Numbered from the stretch's first letter, positions 34,151 to 43,402 are shown. The stretch: DNA of 64,000 nt from Phycisphaeraceae bacterium (GCA_020639155.1 JACKHF010000001.1:248001-312000), one strand, 5' to 3'. The notes: a model not told the origin generated them from the letters alone. A program made the numbers and translations.

Positions 34151-34924
34151 GTGATTCTCCATTATCTCTGGTTCCGTCCACTCCTGTTATTGTTGCCGCT
34201 CGACTGGAAGCGTCTCGAAGGGCAAGTGGAATTCCTGTTTTCTGGCTTTGATCGATGATGAAATATGCGAAAAATGGAACCCGCGCCCCTTGACAGCCGA
34301 ATACTACATACAGTAACGTATTGGAGATCCCTGCAGGGTCGACATATTGGCTGGTTGGGCATGTTGATGAAATGCTCTTATCACGCGGCCTGAGCGCCGC
34401 TCCCCTGATAAAAAAACCCTACCAGCTGAGACATTCCGATTCCCCATCTGCCCGTGTGATCTCATGCGGAAGCATCATGCAGATGTGGTCTCAGCGGTCC
34501 GGCTTCATTGCGTGTTAACGCATCCGGATCAACGAAGCGTGACATGTGTTCATGCGTATCGGAACGATACTGACATTTTGACAACTTGCGTTGGATGCTC
34601 ACGTTGCATACTGCGCGATGCTGAGGCTGCGGACCTTGCGTCCGAAGCAAACTCAACACGCTCAGGCAACACTCAGTTCGGTTCCCCGAACGTATCGAGT
34701 CTCGTGTGGGTGAGTACCTCATGGACTGCTGCGTGAATTGCAGCGGCCTGCACTGAGTCCTTTAGACTTTGTGCCCAGCATGTTGTTTGGCTGGCATGAT
34801 GCGTATTCGATGCATACGGTCCGGGCTTCCTGTGGAGTTCTCCGCAGGCTGATCAGGACCAACATTCAAATCAAAGCACTGGTCCAGCGTGGATCAGTCA
34901 TCAGAAGAATCAAAGGAGATTCAT
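34151..34924. other. 774-base gene-free region upstream of the prepilin-like gene
   Basis: No frame in this region is convincing as a gene. I see a nested hairpin (TTATCA 34378-34383 with TGATAA 34406-34411 enclosing GCGGC 34385-34389 and GCCGC 34396-34400), a second hairpin GTTCGG/CCGAAC (34676-34691) and a candidate -35 TTGACA at 34290-34295 with only a weak -10. The stretch reads as a long 5' leader or a non-coding RNA. Confidence 0.45.
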
Positions 34925-35920
34925 ATGACACGCAAGAATAAGGGCTTCACGCTCATCGAGCTTCTGGTGGTTATCGCCATCATCGCTCTGCTGATCGGTA
35001 TCCTGCTGCCTGCCATCGGCCAGGCTCGCCGTACCGCCCAGCAGCTCAAGGATTCCAGCCAGGTTCGTGGTGTTGTTCAGGCCATGGCAATCTGGGCAAA
35101 CACCAACAAGGACAAGTATCCGCTTCCCAGCGAGATCGAGATTTCAGGGTTCACACTGCCCACAGTGGCTGCTGTTCAGAACATCACCCTTGATGATTCC
35201 CACAACATCTTCTCGCTCATGATCTGGAACGAAATGTTCACGCCCGATCTGCTGGTCTCCCCCGCAGAAGCTGACGGTGAAATCGTTGTGTACGAAGGAT
35301 ACCAGTTCCAGGATCCAACCGGCGCAGCGCAGCCAATGAAGGCTCTGTGGGATCCGAAGTTCAAGGCTGTTTCGGGCGCAGGTGCCAAGCCAAACGGACC
35401 CCCACCCGCTGGCGGCGATGCCACCGTCGGTGGTCTCAGCTACGCGCACGTCCTTCCCGCAGGCAATCAGCGTGCTCGCTGGAAGAACTCGTTCAACTCG
35501 GTTGAGCCTGCTATCGGCAACCGTGGTCCTGACTTCACGCTCGAAACCGTTGGTCAGCGTCGCTGGCTCGAAAAGCCCATCACAGGCACCACCCCATCAA
35601 TCACGCTCTCGATCCACGGCCCGCGCAACCGCTGGACAGGTAACATCGCCTACAACGACGGCCACGCCGAGTACGAGCAGCGCCCAGATCCCGAGGCAGT
35701 GACATTCACCTTCGGCCAGACATCGGTCGGTACCCAGCCAGACAACGTGCTCGTCCTTGAAAACGACGACACCGGTATGGCCGATCAGCCAATGATGAAT
35801 AACAGCACAGTCGATCTGCGTCCGGTTCCAACCAACTCCAAGCGCAACGCGTTCCTGCAGCAGGCAGGCGCAATGCAGGGTCCGAACCTGACGCCGAAGG
35901 CCCTGCTCTTCTTCAAGTAA
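34925..35920 (+). CDS. prepilin-like protein with N-terminal methylation motif
   Basis: A 331-residue protein with a class III prepilin leader: short basic start, then GFTLIELLVVIAIIALLIG with the Glu5 typical of type IV pilins and pseudopilins. A prepilin peptidase would cut after the Gly in K-N-K-G. The rest is a globular extracellular domain with NIAYNDGHAEYE, the Asn-Asp-Gly-His pattern found near the C-terminus of the large planctomycete prepilin-like families (DUF1559-type). Role in pili or secretion is not known. AAAGGAGA before the ATG is a strong binding site. A perfect terminator follows. Confidence 0.88.
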   Translation: MTRKNKGFTLIELLVVIAIIALLIGILLPAIGQARRTAQQLKDSSQVRGVVQAMAIWANTNKDKYPLPSEIEISGFTLPTVAAVQNITLDDSHNIFSLMIWNEMFTPDLLVSPAEADGEIVVYEGYQFQDPTGAAQPMKALWDPKFKAVSGAGAKPNGPPPAGGDATVGGLSYAHVLPAGNQRARWKNSFNSVEPAIGNRGPDFTLETVGQRRWLEKPITGTTPSITLSIHGPRNRWTGNIAYNDGHAEYEQRPDPEAVTFTFGQTSVGTQPDNVLVLENDDTGMADQPMMNNSTVDLRPVPTNSKRNAFLQQAGAMQGPNLTPKALLFFK

Positions 35921-35958
35921 GGCTTCACGTTTCGTAGACACCTTGAGATGATTCGTTC

Positions 35959-35992
35959 CCCCGATCGCACGAAAGTGCGGTCGGGGTTTTTT
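35959..35992 (+). terminator. rho-independent terminator after the prepilin-like gene
   Basis: A 12-bp stem, CCCCGATCGCAC (35959-35970) with GTGCGGTCGGGG (35975-35986), a GAAA tetraloop and TTTTTT at 35987-35992. It ends the prepilin-like transcript. Confidence 0.96.
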
Positions 35993-36023
35993 CATATTTG
36001 ATTAACTCCACAAGGCTAACCCG

Positions 36024-36067
36024 AACTTGACTTGACCTACACCTTCTGTCAACTTGCCTTGATCTAC
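36024..36067 (+). promoter_or_regulatory. direct repeat pair upstream of the third dockerin-type gene
   Basis: AACTTGACTTGACCTAC (36024-36040) and AACTTGCCTTGATCTAC (36051-36067) are the same but for two positions, with a period of 27 bases. Two copies at a fixed spacing about 80-125 bases upstream of the ATG suggest a regulator-binding site. No known motif is matched. Confidence 0.4.
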
Positions 36068-36094
36068 TACTACAGAGAAAGGCTGAGTTTGATC

Positions 36095-36114
36095 AAACAG
36101 AAGAGCTTCTGTTT
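36095..36114 (+). promoter_or_regulatory. inverted repeat upstream of the third dockerin-type gene
   Basis: AAACAGAAG, AG, CTTCTGTTT: two perfect 9-base arms with a 2-base spacer, 36 bases before the ATG. It could be an operator or a leader hairpin. It is not followed by a T-run, so it is not a terminator. Confidence 0.4.
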
Positions 36115-36149
36115 ACTCGGTCTATGAGCATTTTTCTGAGGGTTATTCC

Positions 36150-37598
36150 ATGTTACGCATCCACACCAGAATAAGAACCGCGTTGTATTACACATTGCTT
36201 GCTGGAGCAGCATGTGCTCCTTCGTTATGTCGAGCAGATCCAGAGAGTAAACAGCATGTCGTTGGAAACCATCTCGGCTACACCATCGACTTCCCCAGCG
36301 CAAGAGCATTCAACTCTGCATCGCAATCAACATTTGGCTGGTTTAATGCCACACTCGATCCCAGCCCTAATAATGATTGCACAGGAAAAGATCCAGAGCG
36401 AGTCTTGATAGATGACACCGGAACCTTTGGATCGTCCTCAGGACCAATCACTTCAGGGCTCTACAGTTCTGTTTACAGCGATATGTATCAACTCGGCGTG
36501 AGCGGTTATCTTTGCGGCATAATCTACACCCTCGAAGCTCCAAATCCGACGTTTATTTGGGGCAGCGGACTTGGTCATCGAGTGGATGCGTCACGTACAA
36601 ACGACGCTGCATCTGTATTTTCAACAGATGTTACCATTCGGAGCACAATATGCGGCGCAAACGACTGCCAACCAGAAGTGGATTATTTTATCAAAGACGA
36701 TGCCAACCTTTGTGTGTGGGTGAGGCATACCGCAGAGTACGAGCTCGGTTCAACTGGCGGCGACGGGACGATTACCATCGAGTGCCAACCGGAGTTAGTT
36801 CTGTTTTCGCAATACATACATGATATCCTGTACGATGACGGCAAGGAATGCCATAGTCTTTCGTGCGCGCCGGATATAGACGCTCTGACAACCGTTGTGT
36901 GGGACAAGTTGACCTACGAGATCTTCGACTCGACCACACAGTACGCGACGAAGACGTACAACTTTGTAGGAGTTGCAAACGGCGGCGGTTCTATTACCTA
37001 CCTCATAGGCCCAGACGACCTGACCTGCTCGGACATGTCGACAGGGGGCTCCTGCCAAGTCACAACGCACGAGTATTGCGATGACATTACCGAAGCAACA
37101 TCGGTAACAACGAAGGTGGGATCTGGAGTGTATCCTCAATCAAGTGGATACGCTGTCAGTTACACCTCTTCTCCTGTTGTAACGCAAGCGGTCACTGTCA
37201 GGGTCACAATCTTCCATGAGTCCTGCAACACGCAGAGCAGCGATCCTGTGGATACGAATCGAGACCTTGATCATAACATGCTTGACAGAATCAATCTGAT
37301 TGTTCGTGACGGCGCTTCAGCATCTCCCGATATGAACGGCGCTTCTGATGCAGACTACGATATCCGTTGTGATCTTGATCTTGATGGTGACGTTGATTCA
37401 ACAGATCTCGCGCTGCTTGATGCAGAGTTCTGCTTCGCGGATCTTGACGAGGATGGCAATCTCGACACAGATGATCAGGATCTCTTCACAACATGGTACA
37501 ACGCGCAAGATCCTCGCGCAGATATGAACGGTGACACGTACTTCACAATTGCCGATTACACCCTGTATGGCAACTTGTACTCTGCGGGTTGCCCATAA
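36150..37598 (+). CDS. secreted protein with C-terminal EF-hand/dockerin-like repeats
   Basis: A 482-residue exported protein with a signal peptide (TALYYTLLAGAACAPSLCRA). The middle is a cysteine-rich, Asn/Asp/Ser-rich region with no recognised domain. The last 90 residues hold three calcium-loop-like segments: DLDLDGDVDSTD, DLDEDGNLDTDD and DMNGDTYFTIAD, as in dockerin type I, and the chain ends in YGNLYSAGCP. Its base composition is more AT-rich than the neighbours. Function is unknown beyond being extracellular. Confidence 0.85.
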   Translation: MLRIHTRIRTALYYTLLAGAACAPSLCRADPESKQHVVGNHLGYTIDFPSARAFNSASQSTFGWFNATLDPSPNNDCTGKDPERVLIDDTGTFGSSSGPITSGLYSSVYSDMYQLGVSGYLCGIIYTLEAPNPTFIWGSGLGHRVDASRTNDAASVFSTDVTIRSTICGANDCQPEVDYFIKDDANLCVWVRHTAEYELGSTGGDGTITIECQPELVLFSQYIHDILYDDGKECHSLSCAPDIDALTTVVWDKLTYEIFDSTTQYATKTYNFVGVANGGGSITYLIGPDDLTCSDMSTGGSCQVTTHEYCDDITEATSVTTKVGSGVYPQSSGYAVSYTSSPVVTQAVTVRVTIFHESCNTQSSDPVDTNRDLDHNMLDRINLIVRDGASASPDMNGASDADYDIRCDLDLDGDVDSTDLALLDAEFCFADLDEDGNLDTDDQDLFTTWYNAQDPRADMNGDTYFTIADYTLYGNLYSAGCP

Positions 37599-37628
37599 CA
37601 CCACACCTGCAGGTTGAATCATATCTTT

Positions 37629-37660
37629 ACCCCGGAGGCGCTGCTTCCGGGGTTTTCTTT
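37629..37660 (+). terminator. rho-independent terminator after the third dockerin-type gene
   Basis: ACCCCGGA (37629-37636) pairs with TTCCGGGGT (37645-37653), followed by a T-rich tract TTTTCTTTT. It lies 31 bases after the stop codon. Confidence 0.88.
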
Positions 37661-39144
37661 TATACGAGTGTCTGCAGCTCGCGTCGCATGATCTTCCCCG
37701 TCGGGTTTCGCGGGAGCGCATCGAGCACGCGCACCTCTCGCGGGATCATGTAGGGCGCTAAGCTCTCGCGGCAGAACGAGAGCAGTTGCGCCGGATCGAA
37801 CGAGTCGTGCTCGACACCCTCGGCAAGCTCGACGAACGCAACTGGCACCTCACCGCGCACGTCGTCCTTCTTCCCCACCACCGCCGACGCAGCAACGGAC
37901 GGATGTGTGTCGATGACCTGCTCGATCGTGCGCGGAAACACGTTCTCACCGCCAACAATTAGCATCTCTTTGAGCCTGCCCGTGATCGAGAGTGATCCAT
38001 CAATATTGATCTGCCCAATGTCGCCCGTGCGGAACCACCCTTGATTGTCGAACGCCTTCGCAGTCTCGTCGGGCAGTTTGTAATACCCGCGCATGATGTT
38101 TGGGCCGGTGAGTCTGATCTCACCTTCGCAGCATTGCGGCAGATCTCTTCCATTATCGAGATCGACAATGCGCTGCTTTACTTCGGGGAGTGGTCTGCCG
38201 ACCGAACCACGTCTGAAACTGTCCGGCAGGCACACATGCGTGACCGGGCTTGTCTCGGTCAATCCGTATCCCTCGTTGATGCGCCGGCCGAACTTCTCAT
38301 AGAACGTCTCGGCAACAAAGTCTGACAATGGCTCACCACCCGAGACAATCAACCGGAGCGAGTCGAACTCATCGCCAGTGATGTTCTTCGCATTCAGCAG
38401 CGCGCCGTACATCGAAGGAATCGCAACAAAGATCGTCGGTTTGTGCTCGCGTATCAGGCTCAGTATCTTTCCGGGCACAAAGCGCGCGGTGTACACCACC
38501 TTGCATCCGATCATCAGCGGCGCAAGCGTGAGCACGGTCAGCCCGAACGAGTGGAACTGCGGGAGCACGCCCAGCAGGCAGTCATTGGCATCAAGATTGA
38601 TGATGCGCTTGAACTGTGAGATATTCGACGAGATGTTTTTGTGCGTCAGCATTACGCCTTTGGGCTTGCCCGATGTGCCCGACGTGTACAGCAGCACGCC
38701 GAGATCGTCGGGCGCGTTGCGCGCGGGCCAGCGTGGCGACGGCACACCTTTCAGCGCCATGTCCTCCATCCGCACGAGGTTCGCACAGGCGAGTTTCGTG
38801 TTCGCTTGCAGCCCAAGGTGATCGAGCATCGGCTGGGCTGTGATGATCGTGTCTACAGCGCAGTCACCGACGACGTATTCCAGTTCCTCGTGCTTGAGGA
38901 GATAGTTCAGTGGCACCGGGACTTTGCCCGCGATCCACACGCCGAGGATCGCGATCGGGAACGCGCCGGACGTCGGAAGCATCAGCCCGACCATCTCTGT
39001 GGAGCACCTGCGTTCGATCTCATCTGCGACGTTCATCGCTGCGACAAGGATCTCGATCGCGCGGTACGAACGCCGATCGTCCACCACCGCGACGCGGCGA
39101 GGCGAGCGGAGCAGATGCCGGATGATGGGCCAGTGGATCGACAT
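37660..39144 (-). CDS. AMP-dependent acyl-CoA synthetase/ligase
   Basis: A class I adenylate-forming enzyme of 494 residues that activates a carboxylic acid as acyl-AMP and transfers it to CoA or another acceptor. It has the P-loop LLYTSGTSGKPKGVMLTH, the YGLTETSPV motif, WFRTGDIG, the hinge GRLKEMLIVGGENVFP and the catalytic Lys in RNPTGKIMRREL. It resembles long-chain or medium-chain fatty-acid ligases, but the substrate is not set by the sequence seen. The ATG at 39144 is chosen. Confidence 0.9.
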   Translation of the reverse strand: MSIHWPIIRHLLRSPRRVAVVDDRRSYRAIEILVAAMNVADEIERRCSTEMVGLMLPTSGAFPIAILGVWIAGKVPVPLNYLLKHEELEYVVGDCAVDTIITAQPMLDHLGLQANTKLACANLVRMEDMALKGVPSPRWPARNAPDDLGVLLYTSGTSGKPKGVMLTHKNISSNISQFKRIINLDANDCLLGVLPQFHSFGLTVLTLAPLMIGCKVVYTARFVPGKILSLIREHKPTIFVAIPSMYGALLNAKNITGDEFDSLRLIVSGGEPLSDFVAETFYEKFGRRINEGYGLTETSPVTHVCLPDSFRRGSVGRPLPEVKQRIVDLDNGRDLPQCCEGEIRLTGPNIMRGYYKLPDETAKAFDNQGWFRTGDIGQINIDGSLSITGRLKEMLIVGGENVFPRTIEQVIDTHPSVAASAVVGKKDDVRGEVPVAFVELAEGVEHDSFDPAQLLSFCRESLAPYMIPREVRVLDALPRNPTGKIMRRELQTLV

Positions 39145-39262
39145 GGACGCAAGGGTACGCAAGTTTCCACACGCGCAGCAGTTGTCGGTCGGCATCTAAA
39201 CCGGCATCGCACACGAACCCTCGCATACGTTCACCGATACCGATCTTCGCGGAGCCATACAC

Positions 39263-40693
39263 ATGCGACCACTGGTCTGGATGAGAACCGATCTGCGTAC
39301 CCATGACAACCCCGCGCTGCATCATGCATGCAAAGCATCATCGCGGGGTGTCGTCGCGGTCTTTACTATCTGTCCGAAGCAGTGGCTCTCGCACGACATG
39401 GCGCCAATCAAAGCTGCGTTCATCCTGCGGAACCTCAAAGACCTATCCGAGACGCTCGCGAAGAAGAACATCGCGCTGAAGATCATCGAGACGCCGACGT
39501 TCGCAACCGTGCCGAAACTCCTGAAGAAACTCGCAAACGAGCACGAGTGCGATGCGCTGTACTTCAACCGTGAGTACGAGGTCAACGAGCAGGAGCGCGA
39601 CGAGGAAGTCACGAAGGTGTTCGAATCGGCTGGCATAAGCATCCACGCATTCACAGATCAGTGCGTCTTTGCGCCGGGTGAAGTGCTAACGGGCAAGGGC
39701 GATCCATACACAGTGTTCACACCGTTCAAGAAATCGTGGTGCGCAGCTGTCGACGAAGATCGCGATCGCATCGAGCTGCTATCCGCGCCGCGCAAGCTCG
39801 CGGAGATGGTGTCAACGCCCGATGACATTCCCGCATCAATCAAGGGGTTCTCTATCGCTGATCCGCGCGAGGATCTCTGGCACGCTGGCGAGAAGCACGC
39901 AATAAGCAGACTCAACGCGTTCATCGAGAACCGACTGCGCTCGTACAAGGATGCACGCGACGTCCCCGCGATCAACGGCACCAGCACAATCTCGCCGTAC
40001 CTTGCCAGTGGTGTTGTCTCACTGCGCACATGCGTGCATGCTGCTGTGCAGGCGAACAACGGAAAGCTCGACACCGGGAACATTGGCGCGACGACATGGA
40101 TATCCGAGCTCGTCTGGCGCGAGTTCTACAAGCACATCCTGTTCCACTTCCCGCGTGTGTGCAAGCACCGCGCGTTCAAAGTCGAGACCGAACGCCTGCG
40201 ATGGAACGACAACAACGAGCACTTCGCAGCGTGGTGCGAGGGGCGCACGGGGTTCCCCATCGTCGATGCTGCGATGCGCCAGCTCGTCCAGACCGGATGG
40301 ATGCACAACAGACTGCGCATGATCGTCGCGATGTTCCTGTCCAAAAATCTCTTCCTCGACTGGCGCCTCGGCGAGCGTTTCTTCATGCGGCATCTCATCG
40401 ACGGCGACCTCGCGCCCAACAACGGCGGCTGGCAGTGGTCCGCATCCACAGGCACGGACGCTGCGCCCTACTTCCGCATCTTCAACACCGTCACACAGTC
40501 GAAGAAGTTCGACCCCGACGGCTCATTCATCAGGAAGTTTGTCCCGGAACTCAAGGACGTCGACAACGACGCGATCCACGACCCAAGCACACTCCCCGAA
40601 CTCGCGCGAGCAAATCTCGACTATCCGCAGCCGATCGTGGACCTGAAACAGACACGAGAAAGGGCGATTGAAGCGTTTCGGGAGTTGAAGTAA
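39263..40693 (+). CDS. phrB: deoxyribodipyrimidine photolyase
   Basis: A light-driven DNA repair enzyme that splits cyclobutane pyrimidine dimers with FADH-. The 476 residues start RPLVWMRTDLRTHDNPALHHA (antenna domain). The FAD domain has SPYLASGVVSLRTCVHAA, ELVWREFYKHILFHFPRV, WMHNRLRMIVAMFLSKNLFLDWR and the signature NNGGWQWSASTGTDAAPYFR. The organisation matches class I CPD photolyases, and NNGGWQW with the following ASTG distinguishes it from cryptochrome-DASH proteins. GGAG 10 bases upstream of the ATG supports the start. It converges with the AT-rich orphan, with 2 bases between stops. Confidence 0.95.
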   Translation: MRPLVWMRTDLRTHDNPALHHACKASSRGVVAVFTICPKQWLSHDMAPIKAAFILRNLKDLSETLAKKNIALKIIETPTFATVPKLLKKLANEHECDALYFNREYEVNEQERDEEVTKVFESAGISIHAFTDQCVFAPGEVLTGKGDPYTVFTPFKKSWCAAVDEDRDRIELLSAPRKLAEMVSTPDDIPASIKGFSIADPREDLWHAGEKHAISRLNAFIENRLRSYKDARDVPAINGTSTISPYLASGVVSLRTCVHAAVQANNGKLDTGNIGATTWISELVWREFYKHILFHFPRVCKHRAFKVETERLRWNDNNEHFAAWCEGRTGFPIVDAAMRQLVQTGWMHNRLRMIVAMFLSKNLFLDWRLGERFFMRHLIDGDLAPNNGGWQWSASTGTDAAPYFRIFNTVTQSKKFDPDGSFIRKFVPELKDVDNDAIHDPSTLPELARANLDYPQPIVDLKQTRERAIEAFRELK

Positions 40694-40695
40694 AG

Positions 40696-41376
40696 TCAAT
40701 CCAAATCTTGCTTAACTTTTTCATATTTTAGAATGTGCTCTACCAGTTCAACACCCAAACCAGTTAGACCACTCTTTTGTGGCCCCGGATACAAACCAGA
40801 TTTGTCTGCATACGCAAACTGGGTAACCAACCCCTTGTCTTGTAGTTTTCGAATCTGAACAAGCACCAAATCAGCGTGCCTTAACTCGCATTGACGAGCC
40901 ACCGCTTCCATAATTTGTTGAGCGCCAAGAATGCCGCTACTTTTGCCCTCATAGTAGGTGTCTCCAATTTGGTATAGCGCAAACAAAGTTGCAGCTTCCC
41001 CTGAGCATAAGCTCGAAGCAATTAGCAATAGTTGATGATGAAATGCAATATCTACATCAGCTGGATTACTAGTAATACTTACAAGAAAGACTTTTCGCAG
41101 CAACTCAAGAATATCGGATTCAACACTTAACTTATCGATGTATGCAAGCATCACGCACAAACTGTCTTCAAGGCATTCGTCTGATTCATATTCTCTCGGA
41201 ATCTTGCCTTTCTGTTTTAACGCCTCCCACTCACCTTTGAGCTGTTTTAGAAACCTCCATTCAATCCCAGCTTGGACTAATCTTCCAGCTGAGAGCACAA
41301 TGTCTTTTCGCTCTGAAGCAATAATACCAGTAAGTCCACCAGCCGCGTTTGCTGCCTTATTGATTAAATCCCCCAT
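40696..41376 (-). CDS. AT-rich orphan gene behind lepA
   Basis: A 226-residue protein of unknown function. Its composition is clearly more AT-rich than its neighbours: a 60-base sample at its 3' end has about one third G+C, while lepA beside it is well above half. The N-terminus (AANAAGGLTGIIASERKDIVLSAGRL) and an array of helices suggest an all-alpha protein. The C-terminal region VQIRKLQDKGLVTQFAY looks like a winged-helix recognition segment. A distant likeness to Abi-alpha (DUF4393) proteins is possible but I would not rely on it. It starts 3 bases after the lepA stop with a good site (GGGGGAG), so it is co-transcribed with lepA. Confidence 0.65.
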   Translation of the reverse strand: MGDLINKAANAAGGLTGIIASERKDIVLSAGRLVQAGIEWRFLKQLKGEWEALKQKGKIPREYESDECLEDSLCVMLAYIDKLSVESDILELLRKVFLVSITSNPADVDIAFHHQLLLIASSLCSGEAATLFALYQIGDTYYEGKSSGILGAQQIMEAVARQCELRHADLVLVQIRKLQDKGLVTQFAYADKSGLYPGPQKSGLTGLGVELVEHILKYEKVKQDLD

Positions 41377-41379
41377 GCG

Positions 41380-43269
41380 CTACTCCCCCGTCTCCAGGAC
41401 AGCCATGAACGCTTCCTGCGGGATGGTAACGGAGCCGATGTTCTTCATGCGCGCCTTGCCTCGCTTCTGGGCTTCGAGGAGCTTGCGCTTTCGAGTGAAG
41501 TCGCCGCCGTAGCACTTTGCTGTAACGTCCTTGCGGTAGGCCTTGATGGTCTCGCGCGCGATGATCTTGCCGCCGATCGCGCATTGCAATGGGATCTCGA
41601 ACTGGTGCCGTGGGATCTGCTGGCGGAGCTTTGTCAGGAGCACGCGTCCGCGCTGCTCCGCCTTGTCGCGGTGCATGATGGCAGCGAGCGCTTCGACCGG
41701 TTCGCCGTTGATAAGGATGTCGATCTTCGCGAGGTTGTCTGCGCGGAACCCGGTGAGTTCGTAGTCCATCGTGCCGTAGCCCTTCGTGATGCCCTTGAGC
41801 TTGTCGAAGAAGTCGTAGATGAGTTCGGCGAGCGGAATCTCGAACTGGATCATCACGCGCGTATCAGAGACGTGCGTCTGCGTTTTGTAGATCGCGCGCC
41901 GATCAAGCGCGAGCTTCATCACGTCGCCGACAAACTCGACGGGTGTCATAATCTCGACGCGGCAGATAGGCTCGCGGATCTCCATAACCTGTCCCATGTC
42001 GGGAAGGTCGGCGGGTGAGTTGACCTCCTGCTCGGTGATCTCGCCGCCCTTGCCACGGATATCGACGCGGTACGACACGGTGGGCGCTGTCTGGACGATC
42101 TCGACGCCACCCTCGCGCTCGAGGCGCTCCTGCACAATGTCCATGTGCAGCAGTCCCAGGAACCCGCAGCGGAATCCGAATCCGAGCGCTTCCGAGTGCA
42201 CGGGCTGGAACGTGAACGATGCATCGTTGAGTGAGAGTCTTTCCATCGCGTCGCGGAGTTCGTCGAAGTCGTTGCCCTTCTTCTCTGACGTTGCGGGGTA
42301 AAAATCGCAGAAGACCATCTGGTTCGGTGGCTCGTAGCCTGTGAGCGCAACCTCGGCTGGGTTATGGACATGTGTGATGGTGTCGCCGACGCGAACGTCA
42401 CCGAGCGTTTTGATCGATGCGATGAGATACCCCGTCTCGCCCGGGCCGAGTTCCTTCACTTTCTCGGGTTTGGGTCTGTACTTGCCGAGCTCTGTAATCT
42501 GGAAATCACGCCCGAGCCCCATCATGCGGATCTTGTCGCCCACGCGCAGATGTCCGTCGAACACGCGGATATAGACGATGACGCCGCGATAGTCGTCGTA
42601 GACCGCGTCGAAGATGAGCGCGCGCGCTTCTTTCACTTTCGGTGCGCGCGGCGCGGGGAGCTTGTCACAGATCGCAGAGAGCAACTCCGGAATTCCTTGC
42701 CCGGTCTTTGCGGAAACGAGGATGCAATCCTCGGCAGCAAATCCGAGCACGTGCTCGACCTCCATCGCGATCTCTTCCGGTCTCGCGCCGGGCAGATCGA
42801 TCTTGTTGAGCACGGGGATGATCTCAAGATCCTGCTCGATCGCGAGATACGCGTTCACAACGGTCTGCGCCTCGACACCCTGCGACGCGTCGACGACGAG
42901 GATCGCGCCCTCACACGCTTTGAGCGCGCGCGAGACCTCGTAGTTGAAATCGACGTGGCCCGGCGTGTCGATGAAGTTGAGCATGTACTCTTCAAGCTGC
43001 GCCGGATCGTCCTTGCCCGGGTGGGCGTGGCGGACGGTGACAGCGGACGCTTTGATGGTGATCCCGCGCTCGCGCTCGAGGTCCATGGAGTCGAGAAGCT
43101 GGGCTTTGGCCTCGCGATCGGAGACCGCCTTTGTCGCCTGGAGCAGCCGATCGGCGAGAGTGGACTTGCCGTGGTCGATGTGCGCAATAATGGAGAAGTT
43201 ACGGATGTGCGCGAGCTTGCTGGCAAGGGCATCCGAAACTGGGGGAGATGATTGATTCGCGTCGGTCAT
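41380..43269 (-). CDS. lepA: elongation factor 4 (LepA)
   Basis: A ribosome-associated GTPase that catalyses back-translocation. The 629 residues include GTPase motifs AHIDHGKST (G1), RGITIKAS (G2), DTPGHVDF (G3) and NKIDLPGA (G4), the CEGAILVVDASQGVEAQT segment, and the LepA-specific C-terminal domain ending KCYGGDFTRKRKLLEAQKRGKARMK. The N-terminal 15 residues are extra. It is longer than the usual 600 by a few residues. The unknown AT-rich gene follows 3 bases downstream. Confidence 0.97.
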   Translation of the reverse strand: MTDANQSSPPVSDALASKLAHIRNFSIIAHIDHGKSTLADRLLQATKAVSDREAKAQLLDSMDLERERGITIKASAVTVRHAHPGKDDPAQLEEYMLNFIDTPGHVDFNYEVSRALKACEGAILVVDASQGVEAQTVVNAYLAIEQDLEIIPVLNKIDLPGARPEEIAMEVEHVLGFAAEDCILVSAKTGQGIPELLSAICDKLPAPRAPKVKEARALIFDAVYDDYRGVIVYIRVFDGHLRVGDKIRMMGLGRDFQITELGKYRPKPEKVKELGPGETGYLIASIKTLGDVRVGDTITHVHNPAEVALTGYEPPNQMVFCDFYPATSEKKGNDFDELRDAMERLSLNDASFTFQPVHSEALGFGFRCGFLGLLHMDIVQERLEREGGVEIVQTAPTVSYRVDIRGKGGEITEQEVNSPADLPDMGQVMEIREPICRVEIMTPVEFVGDVMKLALDRRAIYKTQTHVSDTRVMIQFEIPLAELIYDFFDKLKGITKGYGTMDYELTGFRADNLAKIDILINGEPVEALAAIMHRDKAEQRGRVLLTKLRQQIPRHQFEIPLQCAIGGKIIARETIKAYRKDVTAKCYGGDFTRKRKLLEAQKRGKARMKNIGSVTIPQEAFMAVLETGE

Positions 43270-43402
43270 GCTGGGACAATCCTAGCCTGACAGCGTGCAA
43301 ACATGCACCCAAATCCGTACGTTTTCGTGCGATTTCGCCGATGACACAAGCCCAGCGACCGTCGCTTGTGTGTTCAGACCATTCACTCTGACAGGACTCT
43401 CC

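Noticed and set aside
42364..43251. Forward frame antisense to lepA (about 295 codons)
   Set aside because: It mirrors the LepA coding frame. Composition and charge pattern (very high Arg/Asp/Val) are those of an antisense shadow.
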